This document shows, piece after piece, positions 1-7,524 of a DNA stretch of 20,971 bases (position 1 is the first letter of the stretch; every line of letters starts with the position of its first letter). The DNA comes from CAZDHT01 sp964505325 (GTDB lineage Bacteria > Planctomycetota > PUPC01). The notes beneath the pieces are model-generated. The model was not told the origin of the DNA and did no database searches. It worked only from the letters and a program-made list of their open reading frames with translations. Made by a program: the position numbers and the translations under genes. The DNA is taken from the NCBI GenBank assembly GCA_964505325.1, contig CAZDHT010000067.1, forward strand, positions 1 to 20,971, written 5' to 3'.

Positions 1-40
1 GCGAGTTTACTCGCTGATCGAGGCCGCCTCTATTTATTAT

Positions 41-236
41 CACTTCAGCCAAGTGCGGTACTGACACGGCATCTGTATTGCGAAAAGCAGTGACAGGCCG
101 GCAGTAAAGCTGCCGAGGGAGTTTGCAGAGCAAACTCCAGCCGTTCCAGCGGAACGGGCGGCAGCAAAGCTGCCGCTGGTGCCAGCCTGCCCGACGCAGG
201 CGGGGCTGTCCCCGCTCGCTTCACTTGGCCGAAGTG
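41..236. repeat. Hairpin array bounded by an inverted 15-mer
   Basis: Non-coding stretch made almost wholly of short perfect stem-loops. Stems lie at 99-115 (6 bp), 118-138 (9 bp, AGA loop), 141-157 (7 bp, AGC loop), 158-176 (8 bp, AAA loop), 185-201 (6 bp) and 200-215 (6 bp, CTGT loop). The outer edges, 41-55 and 222-236, are each a 5-bp hairpin (CACTT/AAGTG) and are inverted copies of one another with one mismatch in 15. Smaller hairpins lie just outside at 1-14 and 20-30. Read on the minus strand, the array begins right after the stop codon of the Na/Pi transporter, so it may also end that transcript. No gene is seen in 1-236. It looks like a small non-autonomous palindromic element; the origin is inference. 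Confidence 0.6.
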
Positions 237-1454
237 TTACCTCGAGAGAAGCTGGCTAAGTAGGATCAGCAGGCAGGGGATGCCGTAGAAGATGGCGATG
301 GCGCCGATGATCACGGTCTTCCTCGACCGCTCGCCGATGGCGCCCACGCGCTCGGCCAGCCGGATGGGGATTCGACGCAGCACGGGGAACGGATAGATGA
401 TCAGAATCCCGATGACGTTGAAAAGGGTGTGCACCAGGGCGATGGTGATCCCCGTCACGCTGGTGGCCATCGATCCGACCAGGGCGGTGAAGGTGGTGCC
501 GATGTTGGCACCCAGCGTTACCGGGAAGACCTGTGCGACGGTGGCGATGCCGGCCGCGGCCAGCGGCACCATCAACGAGGTAGTTACCGAACTGGAGTGG
601 ATGGTCCCGGCCACTACGGCGCCGAAGACGATCCCCAGCCAGCCTGACTTGCCGATGACGCGGCCGAGCACGGACTCGGCGCGGGCAAGCATCATCGACT
701 TGAGGAGCTTCATGAAGGACAGGATGGCGCAGAAGATGATCAGCAGGCCGATGACCGCGGTGATGCCGGGGGCCCAGCCGGGCCCGGCGAGCTTGTCGAC
801 CACGTAGGCGACGGCGTCCAGTACCGGCTTGAGCAGCGGGTCGAGGACGCCGCGCGCCTCCGAGCCGCCTCCGACCACCTTCCACACCGGCCTGGCAAAG
901 GTGCGTGCCATGGCCTCCAGCGGCCCCTTGTCGAACGCCCACCGGGAGATGAGCTCGATGGGGAGGAGGATGATGACGGTGATCACGTTGAACAGGTCGT
1001 GCACGACGGCGGCGCTGATCGCCCGCTTGAACTCCTCCTTTCGCATTATGTAGCCCATCGAGACGAGGATGTTCGTCACGGTGGTGCCGATGTTGGCGCC
1101 CATCACAATCGGAATCGCCTGGGGGATGCTGAGCAAATTCTTTCCGACCAGGACGACGACAATCGTGCTGGTCACTCCGGAGCTCTGGATGATGCTGGTG
1201 ATGAGGAGGCCGATGAAGAGGCCGATGAACGGATTGTCGGTGTGCCTGATGAGTTTGCAGGCGAAGCTGTCCGGGTCATCGGGGTCGATCAGAGCCGCGC
1301 ACCCGCCGCCCATCAGCTTGATGCCGACCAGAAAGACGTAGACCAGGACGATGACGGCGATGATCCTCAGCGTCGTGGTGCGTTTCGAGGGGGAGCGTCG
1401 CTCCGGTTCCTCGTCCGGGATCTGCGAGCCGAGTTGCGTGGGTTGGTCGCTCAG
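237..1454 (-). CDS. Na/Pi cotransporter family protein (second copy, probable CTG start)
   Basis: Integral membrane protein of the NptA/PNaS family (sodium-driven phosphate uptake or export), about 405 residues. Two inverted halves are visible: QSSGVTS followed by GANIGTTVTN at about residues 90-128, and HSSSVTT followed by GANIGTTFTA at about 286-326. The first ATG/GTG/TTG in frame is at 1313, but starting there removes the first membrane helix. That helix is encoded just upstream (IIAVIVLVYVFLVGIKL) and matches the paralogue at 2185-3354. The open frame begins at 1478 and has only CTG codons as plausible starts. CTG at 1454 overlaps the phoU-like stop as CTGA and follows GAGGAG by 8 nt. Both signature motifs differ from QSSS (QSSG, HSSS), whereas the paralogue keeps both. 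Last gene of the operon; family assignment is secure, substrate is not. Confidence 0.85.
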   Translation of the reverse strand: MSDQPTQLGSQIPDEEPERRSPSKRTTTLRIIAVIVLVYVFLVGIKLMGGGCAALIDPDDPDSFACKLIRHTDNPFIGLFIGLLITSIIQSSGVTSTIVVVLVGKNLLSIPQAIPIVMGANIGTTVTNILVSMGYIMRKEEFKRAISAAVVHDLFNVITVIILLPIELISRWAFDKGPLEAMARTFARPVWKVVGGGSEARGVLDPLLKPVLDAVAYVVDKLAGPGWAPGITAVIGLLIIFCAILSFMKLLKSMMLARAESVLGRVIGKSGWLGIVFGAVVAGTIHSSSVTTSLMVPLAAAGIATVAQVFPVTLGANIGTTFTALVGSMATSVTGITIALVHTLFNVIGILIIYPFPVLRRIPIRLAERVGAIGERSRKTVIIGAIAIFYGIPCLLILLSQLLSR

Positions 1455-2173
1455 GCCTTGTTCTCCTCGTCTTGCCCCTCAGCCTTGTCCACCGTTTTCT
1501 GCGTCCCCCATTTCTCGTCGAAGTAGTCGATTTTGTGGAGCGGCATCACGACGCTGGACGCGACGTTACCGAGATGCGCGTTGACGCGCTTGAGGAAGCG
1601 GAAGGCGAGCGCGAGGCACACCGCCTGGTTGGCGTTGAGCTCGTCGTCGCTGGCGACCTTCTGGACCATGGCGTCACTTCGCTTGGCGATCCGAATCTCT
1701 TCGTGGATCACCTCGTGGCCGACGACCTGATCGTCCTCGGCGAAGGCCTTGCGGGTCTTGCCAAACGTGGCGGCCACCCGGTCGGTCAACTCTCGGAGGT
1801 CATCCATGTACTTCGACTCGGTCAGGCGGTCGCGGTACATGCTGGCGACCTCGAGCAGGTTCTTGCAGTAGTCGCCGGCCCGCTCGACGTCCTTGGAAGC
1901 GCTCATCAGGATGAGGCACGCGGGCGCGTCGCCCCGCGGGTTGACAGCGAGGTGCTCGACGAGCCGCTTGCGGATCTCGCGCTCGGTGATGTTGACCTTG
2001 ATGTCCGTCTTGTAGATCATCTCGCGGGCATCCACGCACTTGCGCGCGCCGAACAAGGTTTCGGTGGCGCACCGGAACATGGCCTCGACGTGGTCGATCA
2101 TCGTGATAAAGTCGTCCAAGGCCTGCTTGAGCAGGTCGATCTTTCTCCACATCCGCAGAAGTTCCCGCAGCAT
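1451..2173 (-). CDS. PhoU domain-containing protein
   Basis: Soluble, all-helical protein of 240 residues related to PhoU, the accessory regulator that restrains phosphate uptake and signals Pi status. The signature is the metal-binding-type helix KDVERAGDYCKNLLE at residues 94-108; a second, more degenerate repeat lies in the C-terminal half (around FLKRVNAHLGNVASS). The start is well supported: AGGAGGTG lies 4 nt before the ATG, just 11 nt after the stop of the upstream transporter. It sits between two Na/Pi transporters, so it probably regulates one or both rather than an ABC-type Pst system, none of which is visible here. Its stop overlaps the proposed CTG start of the next gene. Many Na/Pi symporters carry a PhoU domain fused at the C terminus; here it is a separate gene. 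Confidence 0.85.
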   Translation of the reverse strand: MLRELLRMWRKIDLLKQALDDFITMIDHVEAMFRCATETLFGARKCVDAREMIYKTDIKVNITEREIRKRLVEHLAVNPRGDAPACLILMSASKDVERAGDYCKNLLEVASMYRDRLTESKYMDDLRELTDRVAATFGKTRKAFAEDDQVVGHEVIHEEIRIAKRSDAMVQKVASDDELNANQAVCLALAFRFLKRVNAHLGNVASSVVMPLHKIDYFDEKWGTQKTVDKAEGQDEENKA

Positions 2174-2184
2174 TTTTCACCTCC

Positions 2185-3354
2185 TCAGAACAGCCGGTAA
2201 ATGAAGATAAGAAGACCAGGGACGCCGTAGAACACGGCAAAGACGTACACGAGGGCCAGTCTCCTTGAGTTCGCCGCATACGCCCCGATTCTCTCTGCCA
2301 GCCTCACGGGGATTCTCCGAAGCACTGGTATGGGATAGAACAGGAGCAGGCCCGCGATGTTAAACAGGCAGTGCACGAGAGCGATCGTCACGCCGGCCCC
2401 GCCCGCGGCGATGGCAGCGATGAGCGCCGTCACGGTCGTACCGATGTTCGCGCCGATCGTGATCGGGAAGATCTGGGCCACCGTTACCAGGCCCGCGGCG
2501 GCCATCGGCACCATGACTGAGGTGGTGATCGAACTCGACTGCACCATCGCGGTGACCAACAGGCCGATGACGATGCCCATCCAGCCCGACTTGCCCAGCA
2601 CCTTGGTGATGAACGTTTCAGCCCGGCCCAGCATGATCGACCGCAGGACTCTGACCAGCATCAGCAGCGCGAAGAAGACAAAGACCAGCCCGATGATCGC
2701 GGTGGTGCCGGCCACCCACCCGGGCCTTGTGGGCTCGCCGACGACCGACTTCACGAGGTCCAACAGCGGTTTGAGGATCGGCCCCAGCGGATTGAACGCC
2801 TTGACGCTGATCTTCTTCGCCGCCTCACCCGCCGCGGCGACGCCGTCCGTGCTGATCTCCGGCAGCAACGTCTGGAGCCAGCCGGCCGCGTGCTCCAGGA
2901 CGTGGAACGCCAGTTCGAGCGGCAGCAGGATGATCACGACGAGCAGATTGAACAGATCGTGCACGACGGCGCCGCTGGTGGCGCGCTGGAATTCGTCCTT
3001 CCGCATTACGTAGCCCATCGAGACCAGGACGTTGGTGACCGTGGTGCCTATGTTCGCTCCCATGACGATCGGGACCGCCACTCTGACCGTCAGGACCTGG
3101 GTGGCGACAAGCCCCACCACGATCGACGTCGTGGCCGACGAACTCTGGATGATGCTGGTGACCACGATCCCTACAAGCAGCGCGATGAACGGGTTGTCGG
3201 CACCCTTGATGAGCTTCTTGACGAACGGGTGCGACTCCATTGCCTTGCAGCCGCTCCCCATTAACTTGATGCCGGAGACGAAGATGTAGAGCAGTACGAA
3301 AATGGTCAGCGCCGTGAACAGCCTGGAACGCCGGGGGTAGGCCGGAGGCGTCAT
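2185..3354 (-). CDS. Na/Pi cotransporter family protein (canonical copy)
   Basis: NptA/PNaS-family sodium-dependent phosphate transporter in the inner membrane, 389 residues. It shows both family repeats intact: QSSSATT at 70-76 with GANIGTTVTN at 99-108, and QSSSITT at 272-278 with GANIGTTVTA at 301-310. The first helix (LFTALTIFVLLYIFVSGI) precedes the LMGSG segment. The start at 3354 (MTPPAY) was chosen over an in-frame upstream extension to 3444 because that extension runs through the end of yjbQ, while a Shine-Dalgarno-like AAAGG lies 5 nt before the ATG. There is no fused C-terminal PhoU domain; the neighbouring gene supplies it. The 8-nt gap after yjbQ and 11-nt gap before phoU imply one transcript. 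Direction of transport and the precise anion cannot be read from sequence. Confidence 0.92.
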   Translation of the reverse strand: MTPPAYPRRSRLFTALTIFVLLYIFVSGIKLMGSGCKAMESHPFVKKLIKGADNPFIALLVGIVVTSIIQSSSATTSIVVGLVATQVLTVRVAVPIVMGANIGTTVTNVLVSMGYVMRKDEFQRATSGAVVHDLFNLLVVIILLPLELAFHVLEHAAGWLQTLLPEISTDGVAAAGEAAKKISVKAFNPLGPILKPLLDLVKSVVGEPTRPGWVAGTTAIIGLVFVFFALLMLVRVLRSIMLGRAETFITKVLGKSGWMGIVIGLLVTAMVQSSSITTSVMVPMAAAGLVTVAQIFPITIGANIGTTVTALIAAIAAGGAGVTIALVHCLFNIAGLLLFYPIPVLRRIPVRLAERIGAYAANSRRLALVYVFAVFYGVPGLLIFIYRLF

Positions 3355-3362
3355 AGGAACCT

Positions 3363-3764
3363 TTACGAACCGGTGTTGCAGGATTTGACAATGACCCGCC
3401 GATTGCGCGGGCCGTCGAACTCGCAGAAGTAGATGCCCTGCCACGTGCCGAGCACGGGTCGGCCGCCCTCGACGACCAGCATCTCGCTGCAGCCGACGGT
3501 GCTGCTCTTGATGTGCGCTGCCGAGTTGCCCTCGCTGTGCCGGTAACCGTCGTCAAAGGGCACGATCTTGTTGAGTTCGTTCAGCACGTCTCTGGTGACG
3601 TCGGGGTCCGCGTTTTCATTGATGGTGATCGCGGCGGTGGTGTGGGGGCAGTAGACGACGCAGACCCCGTCCTGGATTCCCTCTTCCCGAATGGCGGCGC
3701 AGACTTCGCCGGTGATGTCGACGAGTTCCGTCCTGGAGCGGGTGCGAACCCGGAACTCCTGCAT
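3363..3764 (-). CDS. yjbQ: YjbQ / UPF0047 family (secondary thiamine-phosphate synthase-type) enzyme
   Basis: Small cytoplasmic protein of 133 residues, the usual family length. Conserved blocks are CPHTTAAITINEN at 39-51, HSEGNSAAHIKSS at 76-88 and GTWQGIYFCEFDGPR at 106-120. The histidines at 41, 76 and 84 are those expected to bind metal in this family. E. coli YjbQ has a weak thiamine-phosphate synthase activity, the basis of the common annotation; the physiological role is not established and phosphatase-like or nucleic-acid-linked roles remain possible. The gene lies 12 nt after the aminotransferase stop and 8 nt before the Na/Pi transporter, with an AGGGG ribosome-binding site. Context therefore ties it to the same transcript without explaining its role. 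Confidence 0.92.
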   Translation of the reverse strand: MQEFRVRTRSRTELVDITGEVCAAIREEGIQDGVCVVYCPHTTAAITINENADPDVTRDVLNELNKIVPFDDGYRHSEGNSAAHIKSSTVGCSEMLVVEGGRPVLGTWQGIYFCEFDGPRNRRVIVKSCNTGS

Positions 3765-3776
3765 GGGCCACCCCTG

Positions 3777-5150
3777 CTATTCGGCCAGGACTTCGCCGAT
3801 TGCCTCGTCGAGAACGGCCACGCCCTCGAGGATCGCATCCTCTGTCGACGTAAGCGGCGGGGCGATCTTGAGCAGCGCCCCGCCAAAACCCACCGGCGAG
3901 AACATCAGCAGGCCCTTCTGCATGCAGCGCTCGACCGTTCGCAGCGCCAGGCCGCCGTCCGGGTCTTTGGTACCCGGCTTGATCATGTAGACGCCCGCGA
4001 CCAGGCCCTTGCCGTAGACGGCGCCGCAGACCTTCCTGTACTTCCTCTGCACCTTCTGCAGCCCGGCCCGCAGCACCTTTCCCATCCGGGCGGCGTTCAG
4101 GTGCAGCTTTTCCTTGACGATGACCTCGAGGTTCGCGAGCGCCGCGGCGCAGCAGACCGGGCTGCCGGTGTGGGTGCTGGTCATGCTGCCCGGCGGGTAC
4201 TGGTCCATGAGGTCCGCGCGGCCGAGCAGCGCCGAGATGGGCAGCGAGCTCGAGATGCCTTTGCCCAGGCACGTCAGGTCAGGCACGACGCCGTAGTGCT
4301 GGAACCCGAACATCTTGCCCGTGCGGCCGAAGCCGGCCTGGACCTCGTCGAACGTCAGCAGGGCGTCGTACCTGCTGCACCACTTCCGCAGCGCCCTGGC
4401 GAAGGGCACGGGCATGAAGCTCGCCCCGCCGCCCTGGTAGGTCTCGCTCATTACGCCGGCGACGTTCTTCGGATTCACCCCCCTTCTCTTCAGCGCCTTC
4501 TCGAACGCCGCAAAGCTCCGATCCTCGCAGCGGTAGTCGCCGGGGTAGGGGACCTGGACGAAGCTCCGGGTGTCCATCGTGATCCATTCCTTGAGCCCCG
4601 GGATGCCGCCGGCGAGTTGCGCCCCCATCGTCCGCCCGTGGAACGCGCCCTCGAACGTCACGAAGATGTTCTTCTTCCGGCCGCCCACTGCGAGGCCGCG
4701 GGTCAGCGACAGCTTGATGGCGCACTCCGTGGTTTCGGCGCCGGTGGTGAGAAGGAACACCTTGTCCAGCCCTTTCGGCGCCAGCTTCACGATCTTCTCG
4801 GCCAGCCTCTGGCGGATCTCGCTGGGGAAGCAATAGTTGTGCAGCAGGCCGTGTTTCACCTGCCCGATGATCGCGGCGGCGATCTCCTTGCGGCTGTGGC
4901 CGGCGCTCGCCACCAGCACACCCGAGCTCCAGTCGAGCCACTTGTTGCCCCAGCGGTCGAACACGTGCAGGCCTTCCGCCCGGTCCCACATCACCGGCGG
5001 CTGGCCGGTCATCGAAACCGGCTCGCGTCTTCGGAGCTTTTTCAGGATCGCGATCGACTCGCGCGGGGGGATCTCGGTGACGATCCGGCGGTGTTTCGTG
5101 CGGACCTTCTTGACCTTCTTGGGGACGAGCGAGTAGTTACCGCCTGCCAT
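3777..5150 (-). CDS. Class III PLP-dependent aminotransferase (GabT-like)
   Basis: Cytoplasmic fold-type I aminotransferase of 457 residues. Visible landmarks are the cofactor phosphate-binding TTGAETTE at 135-142, FEGAFHGRT at 166-174, SETYQGGGA at 235-243, the aspartate of FDEVQAGFGRTGK (D268), and the PLP Schiff-base lysine in CLGKGISSS (K297). The THTGSPVCCAAALA block follows. The class includes 4-aminobutyrate, ornithine, acetylornithine and taurine/diaminobutyrate aminotransferases; GabT-like is the best broad fit, but the amine donor cannot be fixed from motifs. The start at 5150 has GGAGAA just upstream. A longer in-frame opening to 5339 was rejected because it runs through an interspersed palindrome. 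First gene of the five-gene minus-strand operon, with a candidate promoter at 5193-5221. Confidence 0.92.
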   Translation of the reverse strand: MAGGNYSLVPKKVKKVRTKHRRIVTEIPPRESIAILKKLRRREPVSMTGQPPVMWDRAEGLHVFDRWGNKWLDWSSGVLVASAGHSRKEIAAAIIGQVKHGLLHNYCFPSEIRQRLAEKIVKLAPKGLDKVFLLTTGAETTECAIKLSLTRGLAVGGRKKNIFVTFEGAFHGRTMGAQLAGGIPGLKEWITMDTRSFVQVPYPGDYRCEDRSFAAFEKALKRRGVNPKNVAGVMSETYQGGGASFMPVPFARALRKWCSRYDALLTFDEVQAGFGRTGKMFGFQHYGVVPDLTCLGKGISSSLPISALLGRADLMDQYPPGSMTSTHTGSPVCCAAALANLEVIVKEKLHLNAARMGKVLRAGLQKVQRKYRKVCGAVYGKGLVAGVYMIKPGTKDPDGGLALRTVERCMQKGLLMFSPVGFGGALLKIAPPLTSTEDAILEGVAVLDEAIGEVLAE

Positions 5151-5192
5151 GTCGTTCTCCTCTGTCGCGTAAGAAACCCTGACCGAAGCGGG

Positions 5193-5221
5193 ATGATACC
5201 CGTTCGCCCCGTGAAAAGCAA
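5193..5221 (-). promoter_or_regulatory. Candidate sigma-70-type promoter for the aminotransferase operon
   Basis: On the minus strand, TTGCTT and TATCAT are separated by 17 nt, with the -10 box about 43 nt upstream of the ATG at 5150. The -10 matches consensus at five of six positions; the -35 matches only at TTG. Placement suits transcription of the downstream five-gene operon. Pattern match only. Confidence 0.35.
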
Positions 5222-5284
5222 GCCCCCGACGAGACGAGATAACGCCAAGCGAAGTGTGCAATTGCGTCTTCCCCGAGCGGCGGA

Positions 5285-5306
5285 GGGCAGACAAGAATGT
5301 CTGCCC
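5285..5306. repeat. Interspersed 22-bp palindrome
   Basis: GGGCAGACA and TGTCTGCCC form a perfect 9-bp stem around an AGAA loop. It lies in the non-coding gap 5222-5439 between the aminotransferase promoter and the end of the transglutaminase-like gene. I recall very similar palindromes scattered between genes in planctomycete genomes, but this is memory rather than a search. The rest of the gap holds only a short CCACCC/GGGTGG hairpin (5405-5417) just past the transglutaminase stop, which could be a weak terminator. No coding signal is seen. Confidence 0.55.
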
Positions 5307-5439
5307 CACCAGGGATTGCTGCTTCACCCGATGGCGCAAGGATTCCTGCCTGCCGCACGGAATTGCGCACTTGAAGAGACGTTATCGTGATCCGCCCCCA
5401 TCCACCACCCAGGGTGGCCGGGACGACACGCGAGCCGGC

Positions 5440-6924
5440 TCACGGGGCGACGCTGAGGGTCAGGGCCTTCATCCGCGGATACTTCGGCCCGGCGACGGTG
5501 ATCTCGAACGTGCCATCTTTCCTGAAGGTCTTTGAAACCGACTTCGGCGTCTTCCAGTCCTCGCCTTCGGACCACTCGTACTTCACCGTCAGCGGCGAGC
5601 CGTAGTTCGCCGCCTCGACCTTGACCGTGTTCTTCCCCGGCACGAGGTGCGGCAGCGAAAACCGATTGACCTGGAAGTGGCTCACCAGTTCCAGGCCCTT
5701 CAGCGTCGCGCCATCGGCCAGCTCGACCTTGAGCCGGTATCCGTCGAAACTCCCGTTGATCTCGTCGAAGAATCCCAGCGGGACACCCTCTTCCTTTGTC
5801 TTCAGACTCACAGGCTTCCACGTCTTGCCGGCATCGATGCTGACCGAGACGGCGACCTTGCCCTTCGGCACCAGCATTTTCACCTCTCCCGCGGTCAGGA
5901 CATAGGGGCATCCGACGGAGAAGACCAGTTCCGCCGGCTTGACAGGGTCCTGCTGAGACAGGCCGCTCGACGTCTGAGCGACATTATTCTCGCTGACCAC
6001 CGCGTCCTTGTAGTGGTCCTTGATCGTGGGCACCGTGTAGACCAGTTGCCCGACCGCCCAGATGCGGTAGTAGGTCCCTCCGCAAGGCGTGCCCTGATGC
6101 GTGACGGGCCTGGCGCCGTGCGGCTCGTAGAGCGGCCAGTTCGCGGCATCCTTCCGGTCGGCGCGGCCACCGCAGGTGTGGATCGGCCCGGTCTTGTACC
6201 TCTCCGGCCAACTCTCCTTGTACCAGTCCTTGCCCGGCCACCAGGTGCGGATGTACGTCTCGCCGCGCCGGAGTGCGATCTTTCCGAACGGCTCCTCGAT
6301 CTTCATCTTGGGCCAGCGGCCGTCGCGTTCGAGCTTCCACCGGCCGCCGGGCGCGAAGTACTTGGGCGAATCGCCGCACAGCAGATAGCCCTTGCCGGCC
6401 CGGCCCTCTCTCACCGCGTTCGTCGCGAGGGTTGGGTCGGCGCGGAGCTGCTCGATGGACGCGATCTTCGGCGGCTTCGACCGGTCATAGCAGTAGAAGC
6501 ACATGTGCGGATCGAGGCAGTGCCACCCGCCGTCGTACTCGACCTCCATCATGTGGTGGCCGTTGTGCACCCAGCTCTTGCTCTTGAGGCCCATCCGCTC
6601 GCAGATGACGTGGAGCGGCGTGGTCATCGACAGGCAGGCGCCCGTGCCGAGCGAGTGCTGAATCTTGTGAAAGTCGTAGGCCAGGTGCCGCGGCGTGGGG
6701 CCGTGGATGAAGTTCCGCCGAATGACGTGGAAGACCGCGAGCACTTTCTTCTCGTTGGTCATCCCCTTCTTGACCACGCTCTGGATGAGGCGGTCGATGG
6801 TGCGGAAGTCCGGCGCCTGGTCCGTACTGACGTGCGGGTCAAGGACAACGGGCGCCTCGGCGGCGGCCGCCGTCACCGCGACCGCGCCCATCAACCACGC
6901 CGCGAGAATGATGTTGAGTTGCAT
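5440..6924 (-). CDS. Secreted transglutaminase-like domain protein
   Basis: Protein of 494 residues with a cleavable-looking signal peptide (hydrophobic stretch 4-20 ending AAAAEA at about 24), so probably periplasmic or secreted. The N-terminal third resembles the transglutaminase/papain-like core. It has cysteine 97 in GTGACLSMTTPLHVIC, histidines 123-124 in HNGHHMMEVEYDGGWH, and aspartate 138 in CLDPHMCFYC, matching a Cys-His-Asp triad order. The C-terminal part (about 340-494) looks like beta-sandwich modules (for example VAVSVSIDAGKTWKPV), often carbohydrate- or protein-binding. The start at 6924 is preceded by GGGAGGAGAG; a longer reading frame upstream encodes an unrelated PQQ-propeller fragment. 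It may crosslink or hydrolyse peptides or amides at the envelope; the substrate is unknown. It stands alone as a transcription unit. Confidence 0.75.
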   Translation of the reverse strand: MQLNIILAAWLMGAVAVTAAAAEAPVVLDPHVSTDQAPDFRTIDRLIQSVVKKGMTNEKKVLAVFHVIRRNFIHGPTPRHLAYDFHKIQHSLGTGACLSMTTPLHVICERMGLKSKSWVHNGHHMMEVEYDGGWHCLDPHMCFYCYDRSKPPKIASIEQLRADPTLATNAVREGRAGKGYLLCGDSPKYFAPGGRWKLERDGRWPKMKIEEPFGKIALRRGETYIRTWWPGKDWYKESWPERYKTGPIHTCGGRADRKDAANWPLYEPHGARPVTHQGTPCGGTYYRIWAVGQLVYTVPTIKDHYKDAVVSENNVAQTSSGLSQQDPVKPAELVFSVGCPYVLTAGEVKMLVPKGKVAVSVSIDAGKTWKPVSLKTKEEGVPLGFFDEINGSFDGYRLKVELADGATLKGLELVSHFQVNRFSLPHLVPGKNTVKVEAANYGSPLTVKYEWSEGEDWKTPKSVSKTFRKDGTFEITVAGPKYPRMKALTLSVAP

Positions 6925-6963
6925 GACTCTCTCCTCCCTCTGCTTCTGCCGGTTAGCCGTCAC

Positions 6964-7098
6964 AAAGCATACCACAGAGCCGGCGTCGGTTACCACAAAA
7001 AGCCGCCCGCCATTGAACGCAAGATGGGTGACCTTGCCGTTCACCGCGCCGTTCCACACGCTCCGCCCGGTCCCGGCGTCGGTCGCACGGACCTTGCC
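6964..7098 (-). pseudogene. Remnant of a PQQ-type beta-propeller gene
   Basis: A 45-codon segment reads as one and a half blades of a PQQ-like (BamB/quinoprotein-type) propeller: KVRATDAGTGRSVW, then GKVTHLAFNGGRLFVVTD and GSVVCF. This alternation of a ligand-type DAGTG..W motif and a LFVVTD..G strand is typical of PQQ repeats. The fragment is truncated at its N-terminal side exactly where an inverted-repeat arm begins (7101-7128). On its C-terminal side the frame stays open through TANRQKQREERV into the start of the transglutaminase-like gene. No start codon or signal for its own expression is apparent. I infer a decayed remnant of a larger gene, although a once-fused protein is possible. 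Confidence 0.6.
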
Positions 7099-7267
7099 CC
7101 GGCGATATCCGCGATATTCGGGACAGCCAACGTTTTATGCGGAGTCCCATTCTAACCCTCGCACGCCATAACCCCGCGATACCTGTGGCCCGGACGGTGT
7201 CAACACACAAGGCCACCATGTCCCTGACTGAAAAACGGCGCCTGTCCTGGATATCAGTGAAGAGACA

Positions 7268-7321
7268 AGTATACGGTCCCCGGAACGGGCGCCGCGTCAA
7301 GGAAATTAGTATGATGTCCCC
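7268..7321. repeat. Paired AGTAT..GTCCCC direct repeats
   Basis: AGTATACGGTCCCC at 7268-7281 and AGTATGATGTCCCC at 7308-7321 match at 11 of 14 positions and lie 40 bp apart inside the repeat island. Motifs of this form resemble short repeats I associate with REP-associated transposase (RAYT) ends, but no transposase is present. Confidence 0.35.
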
Positions 7322-7413
7322 AGACACGAACGCCAGATGCGGAGAAGGCAGGGACACTGAAAGTCACTGACGTGTTCTGATCGCCCGGGAGGGCCATCTT
7401 TCGGAAAACTTCA

Positions 7414-7524
7414 GCCGCGAAGCGGCGAAATGAGATAGCCCACCGTTCGGCCCTGAACTCACGGCCGAAGGGGGGCAACGCCCTGGGAACACGACCCGAA
7501 CAACACCCCAAGCCCTGAAGGGGC
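7414..7524. repeat. REP-like cluster of short hairpins
   Basis: Four stem-loops in about 110 bp: GCCGC/GCGGC with GAA loop (7414-7426), TTCGGCC/GGCCGAA around 10 nt (7446-7469), GGGC/GCCC with AAC loop (7473-7483), and GCCC/GGGC (7512-7524). Spacing and composition are those of a repetitive extragenic palindromic element rather than of a gene. It resembles hairpin clusters I recall in planctomycete and related genomes; that resemblance is not checked. Confidence 0.45.

Noticed and set aside
5151..5339. 63-residue N-terminal extension of the aminotransferase
   Set aside because: It reads through a palindromic repeat and the candidate promoter, and the internal ATG at 5150 has a good ribosome-binding site.
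3513..5390. 625-codon open frame on the plus strand
   Set aside because: It lies opposite yjbQ and the aminotransferase, which have full family motifs and ribosome-binding sites. The composition (Arg/Ala/His/Asp-rich, no domain) is that of an antisense shadow in high-GC DNA.
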